Shown here one piece after another: positions 43,410 to 55,080 of a stretch of 64,000 nucleotides of DNA; the first letter of the stretch is position 1; each line of letters starts with the position of its first letter. Source of the DNA: Chaetoderma sp. LZ-2023a (Eukaryota; Mollusca; Caudofoveata; Chaetodermatida; Chaetodermatidae); the NCBI GenBank assembly GCA_034401795.1, contig CM067369.1:140256496-140320495 (forward strand). Direction: 5' to 3'. Position numbers and translations under genes: made by a program. Below the pieces are notes generated by a model. The model was not told the origin of the DNA. It did not search any database and worked only from the letters and a program-made list of their open reading frames with translations.

Positions 43410-44066
43410 CCCAGAACTTAATTTATAGTTGTAAATCCAGTTCCGGCTAAATTCTGTTTTTCGTAATAATCGGGTAGCAGCAAATTTCAGCCAAAATTCT
43501 TACAAAATTAAAATCTTTCAGTTTCCTTTTCTAAATTGATAAATGTATTATTGAAAATGAACATAATTATTTGTCCCACAGGAAAACCCAAAAAATCAGT
43601 TTGGATCGGCATTGTGGGTAAAGAAAAATCAATCTAGATCTGAAAACTGCATATATAAGCACCCCATGTCAGTTTGACGCTTCGGGAGAAATTAATTATT
43701 GCTATGGCAACATATCTGCTATTCTGCTCAGGACAGCAACTGACAGATGTCTTCTGACGCGAAAATTGATTTGGTGTGTATCATTTCCTTACGAGTTATG
43801 TGCATTTTTATCATGGCTTTAAAAAGTAATAGTGGAAATACATGTTTTTCACTACACCGACGTCAAACTGCATACAATTATTACCTGCTCTACTCGCATA
43901 TTTTAAAAATTTGCATATCTTGTGTAAAAATATTGTATCTGTTTAACCATGTGGCAGCGACGGGACGTATTATCGGCTTGAATAAAATTGGGTTCCCAGT
44001 CCGACGGGACGTATTATGGACAAGAGACAATTAGACGCTGGGAACGACGGGACGTATTATCGGCTC
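43410..44066. other. Intronic stretch, no gene seen
   Basis: No coding features. Near 43958-44064 the 15-mer GACGGGACGTATTAT occurs three times, twice followed by CGGCT, about 40 bp apart. Confidence 0.4.
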
Positions 44067-45207
44067 AAGCTACCTAGGGCTTCACGGTATTTCGGTATGA
44101 TACCGAATGCCGGTATCATACCCATACCGGTTGTCATACCGGAATGATATTTTCAATACCGAAATATCGAAATATTATAAAAAATATTATTTGTAGAGTT
44201 TGCAATGATCATTTCGTCGTAAACAAAAACTGTCAAAATCCAACCCGGAAGTAATCACAACCGCCAAGTCTCGCGAATCTCGCGCAAATCTCGCGAGATT
44301 TGAAAGTCATAAGTACATTTTATCGGCACTGAAAAGTAAAAATGCCGAAATATCTACAAATTTATCATGCCTTATTGTTATATCCATACCTGTTCAGTTC
44401 ATATTATATTAATCCTTCATTGTGTAACGATTTTCTATGCCAATAAAGGTCATTTAACTATAAAATTTCAAAGTTTTTTTGCAACGCAATTTCCGATAAA
44501 TGTCCGCCATTGTTCTTACAACGGGTGATGATGACTCGTTTGACGTCATTATGCTCAAGAATAAATTAAAATAAACACAGCTCAGCCTCGTTCTGATTAT
44601 CATTACGGGAATACTCCATCCACATTCCATTCTGATGACGCTATTGACGGCATTACAAGGTCGACACCTATTGTTAACTTTCGCTTTGCGCGTGGTGATC
44701 ATACAATAAATCCTTGTCAAAACTAGAATTGAGAAAGAATGCTCATTCAAACCTGTATGTGTCCAGCGTTTATTGACTAATTTAACTAAGACTATTGATT
44801 GCCCGCCCTGGCCGCCTAACCCTTCGATATACAGTGGCAGAATTTTGAATGCATAATATGTAGTATATGATCAAATGATTATTTTGAAAAAAATTTCCTT
44901 CAAATTTGTTGTGCTGTTCTTGATAACAAATATCACTAAAATTATTTTGGAAAAAGTGTTTCAACTTTACTGATTTTTTAAATTTTTTTGTAAAGAAAAC
45001 AAGAGTATAGGTCACACACTCTGATCACCGCGAAATCAATGGCCCTATTATTAGGCTATTAATCCATTCTATTCATACAAATTATTGATAAATTATTGAT
45101 CGTCATGTGACCCAAGCTCAAGAAGACCTTTTTATAAATATAGCCGTCCTAGCCCATACTAGTATTGTTTTAAAATTAATTTCGGACGATTATATCTTTT
45201 CAACACT

Positions 45208-46207
45208 ATGGAATTGATTCCTAAAGCCAAGGGAACGTCTCCCGTTTGGTTACATTTCAGATTTATAGCAGGCGCTGACGGTAAAGCAACTGATGAAGAA
45301 AAGCCAGTGTGTAAATTGTGTAAAGAGTCTGTGTGCGCCAGAGGTGGTAACACCTCTAATTTACGATTTCATTTACGCAAGCATCATCCGCAAGCATTTT
45401 TGCAACTGACGTTCACGCCTGGTAAACGAAAGAGTGACGATTTAACCCTTGATGACGAGACAGAGACAACGCCGCGAAAGCAGCAGAAGATAAGTGAGTC
45501 ATTCTGTAAAGGAACGATCTACGAGAAATCGCATCCACGACACAAACGCCTGACTGAAGCAGTGACGCGATACTTAGCCGGAGGTATGATTCCTATATAC
45601 ACAGTAGACAACGATCACTTCATTAACATGCTCTCACAGTTTGACAGCCGGTACAAATTGCCTGGTCGTAATTACTTTGGCGATACTGCAATTCCGCAGT
45701 TCTATATTGAGGTGCGCAATAAGATCGTCGATGAACTGAAATGTGCAGACTACTTTGCTACTACCACGGATCTTTGGTCATCAGAAAATATGGTGCCGTA
45801 TCTTGGCCTGACCGTCCATTTCATCGATAGGACGTGGACCCTACAGGCTCGTGTGTTAGAAACATTGTATTTTCCAAATGACCATATGGCAGATAACATC
45901 GGACAAACTTTGACAGAATGTTTTGCAAACTGGGGACTTAGCGCTGACAAGCATGTGTGCATGACGACGGATAACGGCAGCAACATAAAAAAGGCTCTAC
46001 GAGATCTGGATTGGATTAACCTGTCATGCTTTGGCCACAATTTGCATCTAGCAGTAAATGGTGCAATGAACGATAAGCGTATATCGAGAACGTTAGGTGT
46101 ATGCCGTACGATTGTGTCGACATTCTGTACCAGCTGGAAGAAGCGACGCGAGCTCAAGGAGGCGCAGGAAACCCTTGGATTGCCAAAGCATCAGCTGATT
46201 ACATTAA
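45208..46207 (+). CDS. hAT transposase exon 1 (BED finger and catalytic core part)
   Basis: Starts at ATG 45208. Residues about 10-60 form a BED zinc finger (SPVWLHFRF..CKLCKESV..NLRFHLRKHHP). After a linker the RNase H-like core has ATTTDLWSSENMVPYLGLTV (first Asp), CMTTDNGSNI (second Asp) and the hAT-conserved CFGHNLHLAVNGAM. It runs to about LPKHQLIT. Family proteins then read D..TRW, which is found in frame at 46796, so an intron of about 0.6 kb intervenes. I could not fix the donor: a GT-type donor at 46208 does not keep phase. The open frame continues to 46299 without homology. Confidence 0.9.
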
Positions 46208-46474
46208 GTTTGTTATCTATATATTGTAGTTTACATATAGTAGGCCTACATGTACTCTTGCTGAATATTTGCAGTGATAGTTTAACTGAATCATTATAAT
46301 AGTTTTCAGTAAAATAATTATTCAAATATTCAGCAGAATTCATCTATTATGTGTGTTTGGGATGAAAATGGTTGATCAGTCAAGCACAGTATGTGGTGTA
46401 TTATTTCTATAGTAGGCCAGTAGTTGTTGCCTTAGTAACGCTTGACCGCTTAGCCGGCAAGATGACTATGATGA

Positions 46475-46770
46475 GGACATTGACCCATTTAATTCAGTTA
46501 GAATTAGATATGTCATCCTAAATTGTTCATTTGCAAGCCCTAAGATAAAATTATTTTTTGAAAATTTACCGCTGGAATGACTTGCTAAGTTACTATGATG
46601 AGGACATTGACCCATTTTATTCTGTTAGAATTAGATATGTTATCCTAAATTGTTCATTTGCAAGCACTAAGATAAAATTATTTTTTGAAAATTTACCGCT
46701 GGAATGACTGGCTAGGTTACTATGATATGGACATTGACTAAATTGTTCATTTGCAAGCCCTAAGATGAAT
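46475..46770. repeat. About 122-bp tandem repeat in the hAT intron
   Basis: GATGAGGACATTGACCCATT, then AATTAGATATGT.ATCCTAAA, then ATTTACCGCTGGAATGACT, repeated twice with a third partial unit. The last phrase is the arm of hairpin 'B', so a 'B' arm was duplicated along with intron sequence. Confidence 0.8.
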
Positions 46771-46795
46771 ATGTCTTAATCTTATCTATTCACAG

Positions 46796-47671
46796 GATTG
46801 TGCCACTAGATGGGGAGCCAAGTTTGCCATGATGAAGAGGATAGTTGAGCAGGAGCCAGCCATTACCAGAGTATTAAATTTAGATCGGAAGACTAAACAA
46901 CTAGCCCCTACTTGTCAGGATTCCCATGTTTTGGAAGCAGTGTGTAGTGCCCTAGAAAGTGTAGGAGACTTTAACGATATTTTGTCACAGGAGAAATATG
47001 TTAGTGTATCTTCATTGAAACCTCTGCTTAACGTCATCAATGTCAATGTTCTCAATCCGCCAACAGAGGATGATGTAATTGTTCATGACTTGACAACCGA
47101 GATGCGAGATTCGATAAAGAAATCTCTGTCAAAATGTTACAATGACGATAAAATTACTGAACTTCTATGTGTGGCAACCTTTCTTGATCCTAAGTTTAAG
47201 AATCAATATCTGACCGAGGAGGAGTACCACACTGTGAAGGAGAAAATTCGTATGGATGTATCACTACATGTCAAGCCTGTGTCTATCAGTAACGATGTCC
47301 ATGTTAAACACACACCAGCTAAGAAAACCTTAGCAAGTTTGTTTGTCAAAACCAAGAAATCAAGTGACAATCAATGTAGCTCAGTAGACACTCCCCCAGT
47401 AGATAGTGAACTTGTATTGTATTTAGGTGCCCCTGAACCAGACCAAGACTCCAATCCTCTAGACTGGTGGAAAATTCATGAAAAGAGCTATCCGACCTTA
47501 GCCAACTTTGCTAAGAAGTATCTTTGTGTGACTGCCACAAGCTGTCCCTCAGAACGACTCTTTAGCAAAGCAGGCCAGATTGTTAACCCCAAACGTGCTT
47601 GCTTAAAACCTGATACGGTCAACATGCTATCTTTTCTGGCAGGAAATATGTCAAACTTTGTAAAACAATAA
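46796..47671 (+). CDS. hAT transposase exon 2 (helical insert, catalytic Glu, hATC dimerisation)
   Basis: Follows acceptor TCTATTCACAG. It reads DCATRWGAKFAMMKRIVEQE and ends with the hATC domain: DWWKIHEKSYPTLANFAKKY, SCPSERLFSKAGQIVNPKRA, CLKPDTVNMLSFLAGNM. Glu in SCPSERLFSKAG is the third catalytic acid position in hAT. About 292 residues are intact to the TAA at 47669-47671. With exon 1 the protein would be about 625 residues, normal for ZBED-type hAT transposases. Confidence 0.92.
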   Translation, partial: DCATRWGAKFAMMKRIVEQEPAITRVLNLDRKTKQLAPTCQDSHVLEAVCSALESVGDFNDILSQEKYVSVSSLKPLLNVINVNVLNPPTEDDVIVHDLTTEMRDSIKKSLSKCYNDDKITELLCVATFLDPKFKNQYLTEEEYHTVKEKIRMDVSLHVKPVSISNDVHVKHTPAKKTLASLFVKTKKSSDNQCSSVDTPPVDSELVLYLGAPEPDQDSNPLDWWKIHEKSYPTLANFAKKYLCVTATSCPSERLFSKAGQIVNPKRACLKPDTVNMLSFLAGNMSNFVKQ

Positions 47672-47682
47672 TGCTGTAGCAG

Positions 47683-48062
47683 TGAGAATTATCCATTTGC
47701 AGACCAAATGAAAACTATTTTTGAACATTTTTTACTAGAATGACTGGCTAGATAACCGAGCCAGTCATTCCAGTGGGAAATTTTCAAAATAAGTTTTCAC
47801 TTGGTGTGCAAATGCATTATTTGCAATTAACTCTACACCTAAGAACCATAAGAGACCTATTGTTGTACTCGTGACCCCCGTGTTTTGTATTCTTAAGTGC
47901 TAAAATCACACATTTAGATTAGTAAACATAGTGCTCTCGAGTGAATAGGCCTAGCAAAAACTATTGAAAAGAGTTATCCCTGGAATGACTGGCTTGATAG
48001 CCGAGTCAGTCATTCCAAGGATACATTTTCAAAAAAAGTTTATCATTTGATTATATTGTTGA
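47683..48062. mobile_element. Two hairpin 'B'-like cores in the hAT 3' region
   Basis: 47685-47830 (CCATTTGCAGACCAAATG .. CTAGATAACCGAGCCAGTCA) and 47955-48045 (GGAATGACTGGCTTGATAGC / GAGTCAGTCATTCC). Both lie after the transposase stop and lack full ends. Confidence 0.65.
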
Positions 48063-50397
48063 TTTGTTTTAAATATTTGGAATAAAATTTACATTTAATA
48101 TTTGTGGCTTGCTGTTATTTCTGCTGACTAATGGTAGCTGTCAATCATTCACCCGTTATCAAGTGCGCGTAAACATTCTGCGCACTTTACGGGGTCACTT
48201 CCGGCTTGCACATATTTTACGTGAGTCAACATTTTATGAACTAATATCGTGACTTTGCTTCCAAAATACACAAGTAACGCGATTTATATTGTTATCTTTG
48301 TATATAGATGATAATATAAATAGTGCCGCTTGTTCATTTATGGAAACAAATTCGAACTGAGAATAGTATTTAATGTCCGAGCATGGTGTCATATGTATGT
48401 CGTTCAAACACTAATACGTTATACGACAACGATGATTTGGGGGTGGGGAAATGACAACAAAACACATGTTTTATGTAGAATATACAAATGCTATGGCGCC
48501 CAAAGTACCCCCTACAACATCATTCAATGCACATATGAGTAATACCGGTATGAAAGGTATACCGGTATTGAAATTGATACCATAACCGGTTTTCGTTTTT
48601 CCAATACCGTGAAGCCCTAAAGCTACCACCAGTTTTCGATCGCTAAATACGCAAGTATTATTTGCGTTTTATCCAATCAAACTTAGCGTTACATTACATT
48701 AGAAGGCCGAATTTTCTAAATCCACTGTCAATTGGTCAATTCAGTTTGTTTACAAATTTTTGCGGGAAAATATAAATAGATCTTTGTGAATGAAATAGTT
48801 TGCGTAAAAATGTCGAAGATGACAAAGAAATTCCTTTATTTAAGCAAGTACCCGCGAGTACCCGATTATCCGGATAGATGGAATTATTATTATTATCATT
48901 ATTAAAGAGCTGCTCAACGATTGGGCAAGCTGGAATATCTTTCTAAACGGTATCCTATACTAGCAGTGTTATTTATAATACGGAAATGCGAACGCAACCC
49001 GCTCTCGGTAGTTAACCCTCTGGGCCCTACCAAGAATTTACAAAGAAGTGCTAGAAACCCTACAGCCAAAAGCTGGAAACTTGCTAAGAAACCTAGCCTA
49101 TAAGCGGTAGTGGCGTGATAGCGGCGTAGTGCTACCATGCCAACTATATTAACTATTTTTGGCAAAGTAACAGATCACTATATATAAAACTATATATCAT
49201 TAGAAAGCGCAATAAAATACCTTTAAGTACATATAAAATTTGTATGAATAAAATATATTTTAGTTAGTCAACGTGCCTCTCAAAATGGCCACACCTTGTA
49301 GGATAAATACATTGGTCTATTTTTGCAGTTTATCGAATTTTTTTTAAATTTTACAAATGCCATTGATAAATTTAATCACAATGGTATTATAACTAACAGA
49401 TACCAAAGTTTCGTGAAGGTTTTCATCCGATAAGATGTGAAAATGACAATCATATTATGTCATGGTACCGTAACATTTCGAGAAATTCCGGTCATGATTT
49501 TGGGGGGAGGCCTTATTCAATGTTGAATAATTTCTTTATACATAACCGAACACATACCAGGGTTTCTCAGCGTTGAAAACGAATAAATGGCAAATTTTAT
49601 GCTATGTAGCATTGCTGGTTGCAATCAGCAATTTAAGAAGCGAACGCAAATGTTTTACACTAAGATTCTATAGCATCAGACATTTTTTCGTAGCGGCATC
49701 TCCAATAGGAATCGGTTACCGTGATAGATCGCGAGAGAATGAGATGAATTTGTAGAATCGTACCCGTATCTAATATACGAGTACCACGCTCATTACCCGT
49801 TATTGGCATCGCCGTATCACGCGCTATAAGATTGACGCGTCTGATTGGTCGAGAATTCATGAATATTAATTTTTCCGGCAAGATGGCGACACGATCAGCT
49901 GTTTTGGAAAATAGTTGTATGTTCAAATATGTCAATCTATGCATATTTCTTGTACGCCACAAACTAAAAAGTAGACAGATGACTAGATTAACCATATTGC
50001 CAATCGGGAAGTGGGATGCCGATATATTTGACAGCTTTCGCATCTCAACTCGGCGTAATTAATGCTAGTAATTTGAAGAGTAAATTTTCTTGGAAATTGT
50101 AAACAAAGACATGCATCGATGATTGAGATTATCGGATTGTTTATCTATAACCTTATTGTTATTTCGCACCAGAGGTAAACGAATGGATTTATATATTATT
50201 GGTTCTGCTGCTTTCTTACCACAATCTATAACTTTCTCGGTTAAATTAGTCATTGAGTAACTGAAAACTTGGAAAAGTCCATGATGGACTTAGCTACGTC
50301 ATCCAATAAATATTTTGATTGTGACGTCAGCCTACATGTGATGTAATTCATTATGATGTCATATACTTAGGTGACAGATTGGATTCATCTATTGTTT

Positions 50398-50606
50398 AAC
50401 CCTTTCTCATTTTCACCGATAAATCCCTGAAAAAGTATGATGCTTACAGTATAAAATTTATTCTATTGAATATTTTGAAATTAATTTGACTGAAAGCCAT
50501 TGCTGCCTAAGGCAGTTTGCAGTCAAACTAATTTTAAAATATTCACCAGTTTTCCTTTATGGTATCATTAAAATGAGGTATGGGGAATTCATCGGAAAAA
50601 GGGTTA
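50398..50606. mobile_element. Small TTAA-flanked element in the spacer, enclosing hairpin 'A'
   Basis: TTAACCCTTTCTCATTTTC (50397) and TTCATCGGAAAAAGGGTTAA (to 50608) form weak inverted ends. A hairpin 'A' copy with GAAATTAATTTGACTG and CAGTCAAACTAATTTT lies inside at about 50460-50545. Confidence 0.45.
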
Positions 50607-50978
50607 ATCTTACCTTGCTCGTGTGCAGATTTATGTTGTATATTTCACTGCCGTCGAATCATACTTGCGTCGTTCTTGGCTGATACATTTCGATGGCGTG
50701 AAGTGTATACGGTGTCTCCGAATTCATAATCATATCAGTAATTTACATTAACAATTTTGATTGAATTCTACCAAAAGCTTTTGGAGATGGATGGATAGAC
50801 AGATTTTTACACACATCAACAAATTTTTCTCTTTATAAAATCCATGTTAGTAAATCCATCAGCTCACTTAGTAGAAGAAAGTCTCTGATGTTTTTAAGCC
50901 ATTGTCCACTCACCTGAAAAAAAATAGGAACAATAAGTTAGAAATAGGCAAATTCTAAGAGTTATATTAAGACTTTAA

Positions 50979-51148
50979 CAATCAAATTTTTTCATGAAAA
51001 TTTCCATTTTCTCATAGACAATGCCCATATGCAGACCAAGAGCCAGTCATTCCAGTGATACATTTTCAAAAATAATGTTACTTTGGTCGGAAAATTGGCA
51101 TTTTCCTAGACAACTGCAGCAGTTTTGGTTTGACTCAAATGTTAGATG
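50979..51148. mobile_element. Hairpin MITE 'B' copy with central deletion
   Basis: TTAA at about 50975 and 51149-51152. Left arm CATAGACAATGCCCATATGC, then directly AGCCAGTCATTCCAGTGATA, so the inner left arm is missing. Confidence 0.65.
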
Positions 51149-51379
51149 GTTAACAATATACATGTACGGCGCAGGGTCATAGGGATATACTGGTAAGCAC
51201 TATGACCCGACAACGGCTGTTATGGTCATACACCGCCCTCAGATTTTAGCGCAGAAATGAATAATATAATAAATGGTGGGCATATATAGTCCAAAAAGGG
51301 AGTATGACTACTAGTTACTGGATTAACCTTTTCAATCGACAAGAGTGAATACAAAATTTGTTACAAATGTTTCTAAATT

Positions 51380-51463
51380 CTGTTGAATATTTTGAAACTA
51401 ATTTGACTGGAAGCTGGCTAAGGCAGCACCAGCTTCAAACTGGATTCAAAATATTCAACATCT
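51380..51463. mobile_element. Hairpin MITE 'A' copy
   Basis: TGTTGAATATTTTGAAACTA.. / ..ATTCAAAATATTCAACA with centre GGAAGCTGGCTAAGGCAGCA. Confidence 0.8.
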
Positions 51464-52949
51464 TACCTTTATAATGGCTGTAAACGTGAAATTCTAAATG
51501 TGATAATTGTTTTTAATTTTGGGCACACTTCCATGATAGTGCAAGTTTGTTTCAGGGCCCCGGTTATCTATATCTTTGATCAGAGGATACTGGCCACGCA
51601 GTAACTGGTGATAGAATGTTTGTAACAAGGGAAATAGTGAAATATTTGTTTTCTAAGGAATAATTAGTAAGTTCCAATCATCAATGATTGTTAGTCAATG
51701 TGGTGTTACTTCCCAAGTTTTCAGTTACTCAATGACTAATTTAACTGAGAAAGTTATAGATTGTGGTAAGAAAGCAGCAGAACCAATAATATATAAATCC
51801 ATTTGTTTACCTCTGGTCGCGAAATAACAATAAGGTTATAGATAAACAATCCGATAGGCTCAATCATCGATGCGTGTCTTTGTTTACAATTTCCAAGAAA
51901 ACTTACTCTTCAAATTACTAGCATTAATTACGCCGAGTTGAGATGCGAAAGCTGTCAAATATATCGGCATCCCACTTCCCGATTGGCAATATGGTTAATC
52001 TAGTCATCTGTCTACTTTTTAGTTTGTGGCGTACAAGAAATATGCATAGATTGACTTGACCCACAACGATTTTGCATAACAGCTGATCGTGTCACCATCT
52101 TGCCGGAAAAATTAATATTCATGAATTCTCGACCAATCAGACGCGTCAATCTTATAGCGCGTGATATGGTGATGACAATAACACGTAATGAGCTTGGTAC
52201 TCGTATATTAGATACGGGTACGATTCTACAAATTCCTCTCGTTCTCTCACGATCTGTCGTGATAAACAATTCCTATTGGAGACGCCGGTACGAAAAAATG
52301 TGTGATGCTATAGAATCTTAGTGTAAAACATTCGCGTTCGCTTCTTAAATTGCTGATTGCAACCAGCAATGCTACATAGCATAAAATTTGCCATTTATTC
52401 GTTGTCAACGCTGAGAAACCCTGGTATGTGTTCGGTTATGTATAAAGGAATTATTCAACATTGAATGGGGCCTCCCCCCAAAATCATGACCGGAATTTCT
52501 CGATATAATATAATTGCCATTTTCACATCTTATCGGATGAAAACCTTCACGAAACTTTGGTATCTGTTAGTTTTAATACCATTGTGATTAAATTTATCAG
52601 TGGCATTAGTAAAATTTAAAAAAAATTCGATAAACTTTGCAAAAATAGACCAATGTATTTATCCTACAAGGTGTGGCCATTTTGAGAGGCACGTTGACTA
52701 AAATACATTTTATTCATACAAATCTTATATGTACTTAAAGGAATTTTATTGCCCTTTCTAATGATATATAGGTTTATATATAGTGAGCCGTTACTTTGCC
52801 AAAAATAGTTAATATAATTGGCATGGTAGCACTACGCCGCTATCACGCCACTGCTGCTTATAGGCTAGGTTTCTAAGCAAGTTTCCAGCTTTTGGCTGTA
52901 GGGTTTCTAGCACTTTTTTGTAAATTCTTGGTAGGGCCCAGAGGGTTAA

Positions 52950-53311
52950 AGACATGTGATTTGTTGTCGTCACTTAAGCAATGAGCGCATGAGAATGTCT
53001 ACAGTATGTACCCTCGAAATCATGTGACCCTAGAAAACACCTTAGTGGACGATACAGGTGGACAAAATCTAATTACTACATGTATGGATTTTCAGCTTTC
53101 CCTGCTTATAAACCAAGCAGCTACATGTAACTAACTATTATTAACCCGCATACAGGTCTATACATACATTGTACATTGTAACATATCTTGGCAAATATCC
53201 AGAAATTATTAAGATGACAATTGAATGTATGATAATCTCCATGAGATGGATGTCAGACTTATTTAATTGTCGCAGCCTGCTGAATTTCTGTAGACTAAAT
53301 TTTCCACAGGG
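52950..53311. other. Intronic stretch, no gene seen
   Basis: No recognisable repeat or ORF of note. Confidence 0.35.
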
Positions 53312-53428
53312 TTTAACTCTGGATCTGCTGAATATTTTGAAAACAATTTGACTGAAAGTTGTTGGTGGCTAAGCCACCAACAACTTTCAGTCAAATTGTT
53401 TTCAAAATGTTCAGCAGGTCCAGAGTTA
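53312..53428. mobile_element. Hairpin MITE 'A' copy, near-perfect palindrome
   Basis: About 115 bp: AACTCTGGATCTGCTGAATA..GTTGTTGGTGGCTTAG-type arm pairs with its inverse ..AGCAGGTCCAGAGTT. The centre is GTTGGTGGCTAAGCCACCAA. The high symmetry suggests a young copy. Confidence 0.85.
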
Positions 53429-53752
53429 TTGGCCAATGAATGAATTGTATCGTGGCTTGCCACAGTCAGGCAGTTAAACATATTATTATACAGGAATCAG
53501 TGATAGTGTTCGGCATACATGGCAAAAAGCATCTGACAATACACTTTCTTTGATAAGCATTGGCAGCCTTTTAAACGTTTACCATGCACATGTAGTCAAG
53601 ATGCGGGAGAGACCATCTACCGATTTGATGACGAATGATGATGGTTATTTAAGGAAAGTGATCACAACAATGTCACATTGTCATAAGGAAAACTTATCTC
53701 TATGTCTCAGTTTCTGTTTCTCAAATGAACTAGAATATATGTAATGCATTAC

Positions 53753-53832
53753 CCGAGTTCCGGGGGAGGCTCACTTCAATCTTTGATGGTGTTTTCGGTG
53801 GTGTCTTCAGACAAACACGAATCTGATAATAC
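53753..53832 (-). CDS. FAM135: FAM135-like exon A (most upstream in window)
   Basis: 80-bp exon. It is preceded on the minus strand by an acceptor ending TTGCAG and followed by the donor GTAATG. It begins with the last base of a split codon and reads YYQIRVCLKTPP, KTPSKIEVSL, then PRNS with one base left over. Known family: human FAM135A has GFYQIRASMK..PHRVEASL at this point. The spare G joins the AG of the next exon as GAG (Glu). The next exon is 24 kb away. The FAM135 start codon should lie upstream, beyond 53.9 kb, and was not seen. Confidence 0.9.
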
Positions 53833-54340
53833 CTGCAATTCAATAAAATGATTACAATTTATTTTGCACGCAACATACATACATGTACATGCATCCAGTG
53901 AGTCTGAAAAGGGTTCTTTTGAGGGTATATACAAGCAAAAGTCAGCCTGGCACCCCAAAAGTCATGCCAGTGGATCCCAAGGGGACCCCTGAAAATCTTG
54001 TATGATTGTTAAATACTAAGTAGTTTTATAGGCTTTTGCATACAAATACCTACCAAATCTAGCATCATAGTACATGTAGCATGGGACATACATAATTCAT
54101 AGTTGTGGGCCCATGATACCCTCTAATTTTAGCATGAATGAGATAATACTGCTTGGGAACTCCAAATTTGAGTTTTGGGACCCTAAGATTTCAGCTGTGG
54201 ACCCCCACATTTCAAGATGTGGTGTCCCTGGAACCTCCAAAATTTAAACACTGCACGCATCTATCATGTCTGCATTGTGCATAGTTCACTGTCAGACTAT
54301 ACATACTGAACAGCACTACACTATCCAATCTTTACAATAA
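53833..54340. other. Stretch upstream of exon A, no gene seen
   Basis: No FAM135 first exon, no promoter or repeat recognised. Confidence 0.35.
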
Positions 54341-54346
54341 CAAAAC

Positions 54347-54447
54347 ATACTGTTGAATATTTTGAACATAATTGGATGGGAAGACATTGCTGTCTAATGC
54401 GGAAATGTCTTCCAATCAAATTATGTTCAAAATATTCAACAGAACAT
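54347..54447. mobile_element. Hairpin MITE 'A' copy (GAACATAATTGGAT subtype)
   Basis: CTGTTGAATATTTTGAACAT..GGGAAGACATTGCTGTCTAA then the inverse ..CTTCCAATCAAATTATGTTC..TTCAACAGA. Confidence 0.82.
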
Positions 54448-54554
54448 TTCTGAGATTGTGTTCAATACTATACTAACTAACATGTTACTGTTCTTGTTCT
54501 AGAAACGTGTTAACTTGTTTATGAGTCGTATTGTTTGTGATAATTAGCCATTTA

Positions 54555-54740
54555 ACACATGAGCCCTTGAATTTGTTCATGAAAATTTCAATATTCTCGA
54601 AGAAAATGTCTATTTGCAGACCGGTTATCGAACCAGTCATTCCAGTTGTAATTTTCAAAGATAGTCTTCTCTTGGTCTGCAAATAGACATTTCTCAGGAT
54701 CACTGTAGAAGCCATTTTGGCTGATATGAGTGTTAAAGGG
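54555..54740. mobile_element. Hairpin MITE 'B' copy with shortened core
   Basis: TTAA at 54551-54554 and 54741-54744. AATGTCTATTTGCAGACC jumps to GGTTATCGAACCAGTCATTC. Right end GATATGAGTGTTAAAGGG. Confidence 0.75.
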
Positions 54741-54802
54741 TTAATAGTCAAGAAAGCAGAAGTCCTCAGGTCTTGATGCTCAACTGCCTGACACTTACTT
54801 AA

Positions 54803-55080
54803 CCCTTTAAGGAGCAAATTTGGTCAAAAGATTTGCTCATTAAATTTCCATTGGCAGGACAAGACACTATTTTTGGAAATTTACCAGAGGAATGACTAGC
54901 TCATTCATCAAGCCAGTCATTCGTGAGATAAATTTTCAAAGAGTCTCTTCGCCTGCAAATGGACATTCCTCAAGATCATTGCATAGGCAGGTTTTGGTTG
55001 GCTTCGGTATGTCAGAGTATCCATTTGCAGACCAAGAGATTATTTTTGAAAATTTATAATGGAATGAATGGCTCGGTTAA
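54803..55080. mobile_element. Hairpin MITE 'B' copy plus a second fragment
   Basis: TTAA 54799-54802, then CCCTTTAAGGAGCAAATTTG, core CTCATTCATCAAGCCAGTCA. A second left arm (CCATTTGCAGACCAAGAGAT) begins at about 55020 and stops at 55080, where the next array begins. Confidence 0.65.

Larger units (their letters stand above)
44075..48619 (+). mobile_element. hAT transposon, near intact, ZBED-type transposase
   Basis: 4545 bp with inverted ends TAGGGCTTCACGGTATT / AATACCGTGAAGCCCTA and a perfect 8-bp target duplication AAGCTACC at 44067-44074 and 48620-48627. Subterminal ACCGGTAT motifs occur at both ends, as expected for transposase binding sites. It encodes a two-exon transposase on the plus strand. 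Plus-strand insertion places it opposite to FAM135. The perfect duplication and open frames indicate a young insertion. Confidence 0.95.
49016..52945. mobile_element. TTAA-flanked foldback element, 1.25-kb inverted arms
   Basis: TTAA at 49012-49015 and 52946-52949. Ends CCCTCTGGGCCCTACCAAGA and its inverse TCTTGGTAGGGCCCAGAGGG. The arms, about 49016-50269 and about 51710-52945, are near-identical inverted copies (well above nine in ten by eye), with a 1.4-kb spacer. TTAA duplication and CCC..GGG ends indicate piggyBac-like mobilisation. There is no transposase in arms or spacer. The spacer itself holds smaller MITEs. Confidence 0.88.

Noticed and set aside
49660-50043. 127-aa ORF in the foldback arm, with a partner at 52100-52321
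   Set aside because: Both arms show it only because they are copies of each other; no domain and no splice context.
50850-50920. Minus-strand open stretch (VSGQWLKNIRDFLLLSELMD) after a strong TTTTTTTTCAG acceptor
   Set aside because: No donor follows, a stop comes soon, and FAM135 exons A and B join directly with family spacing.
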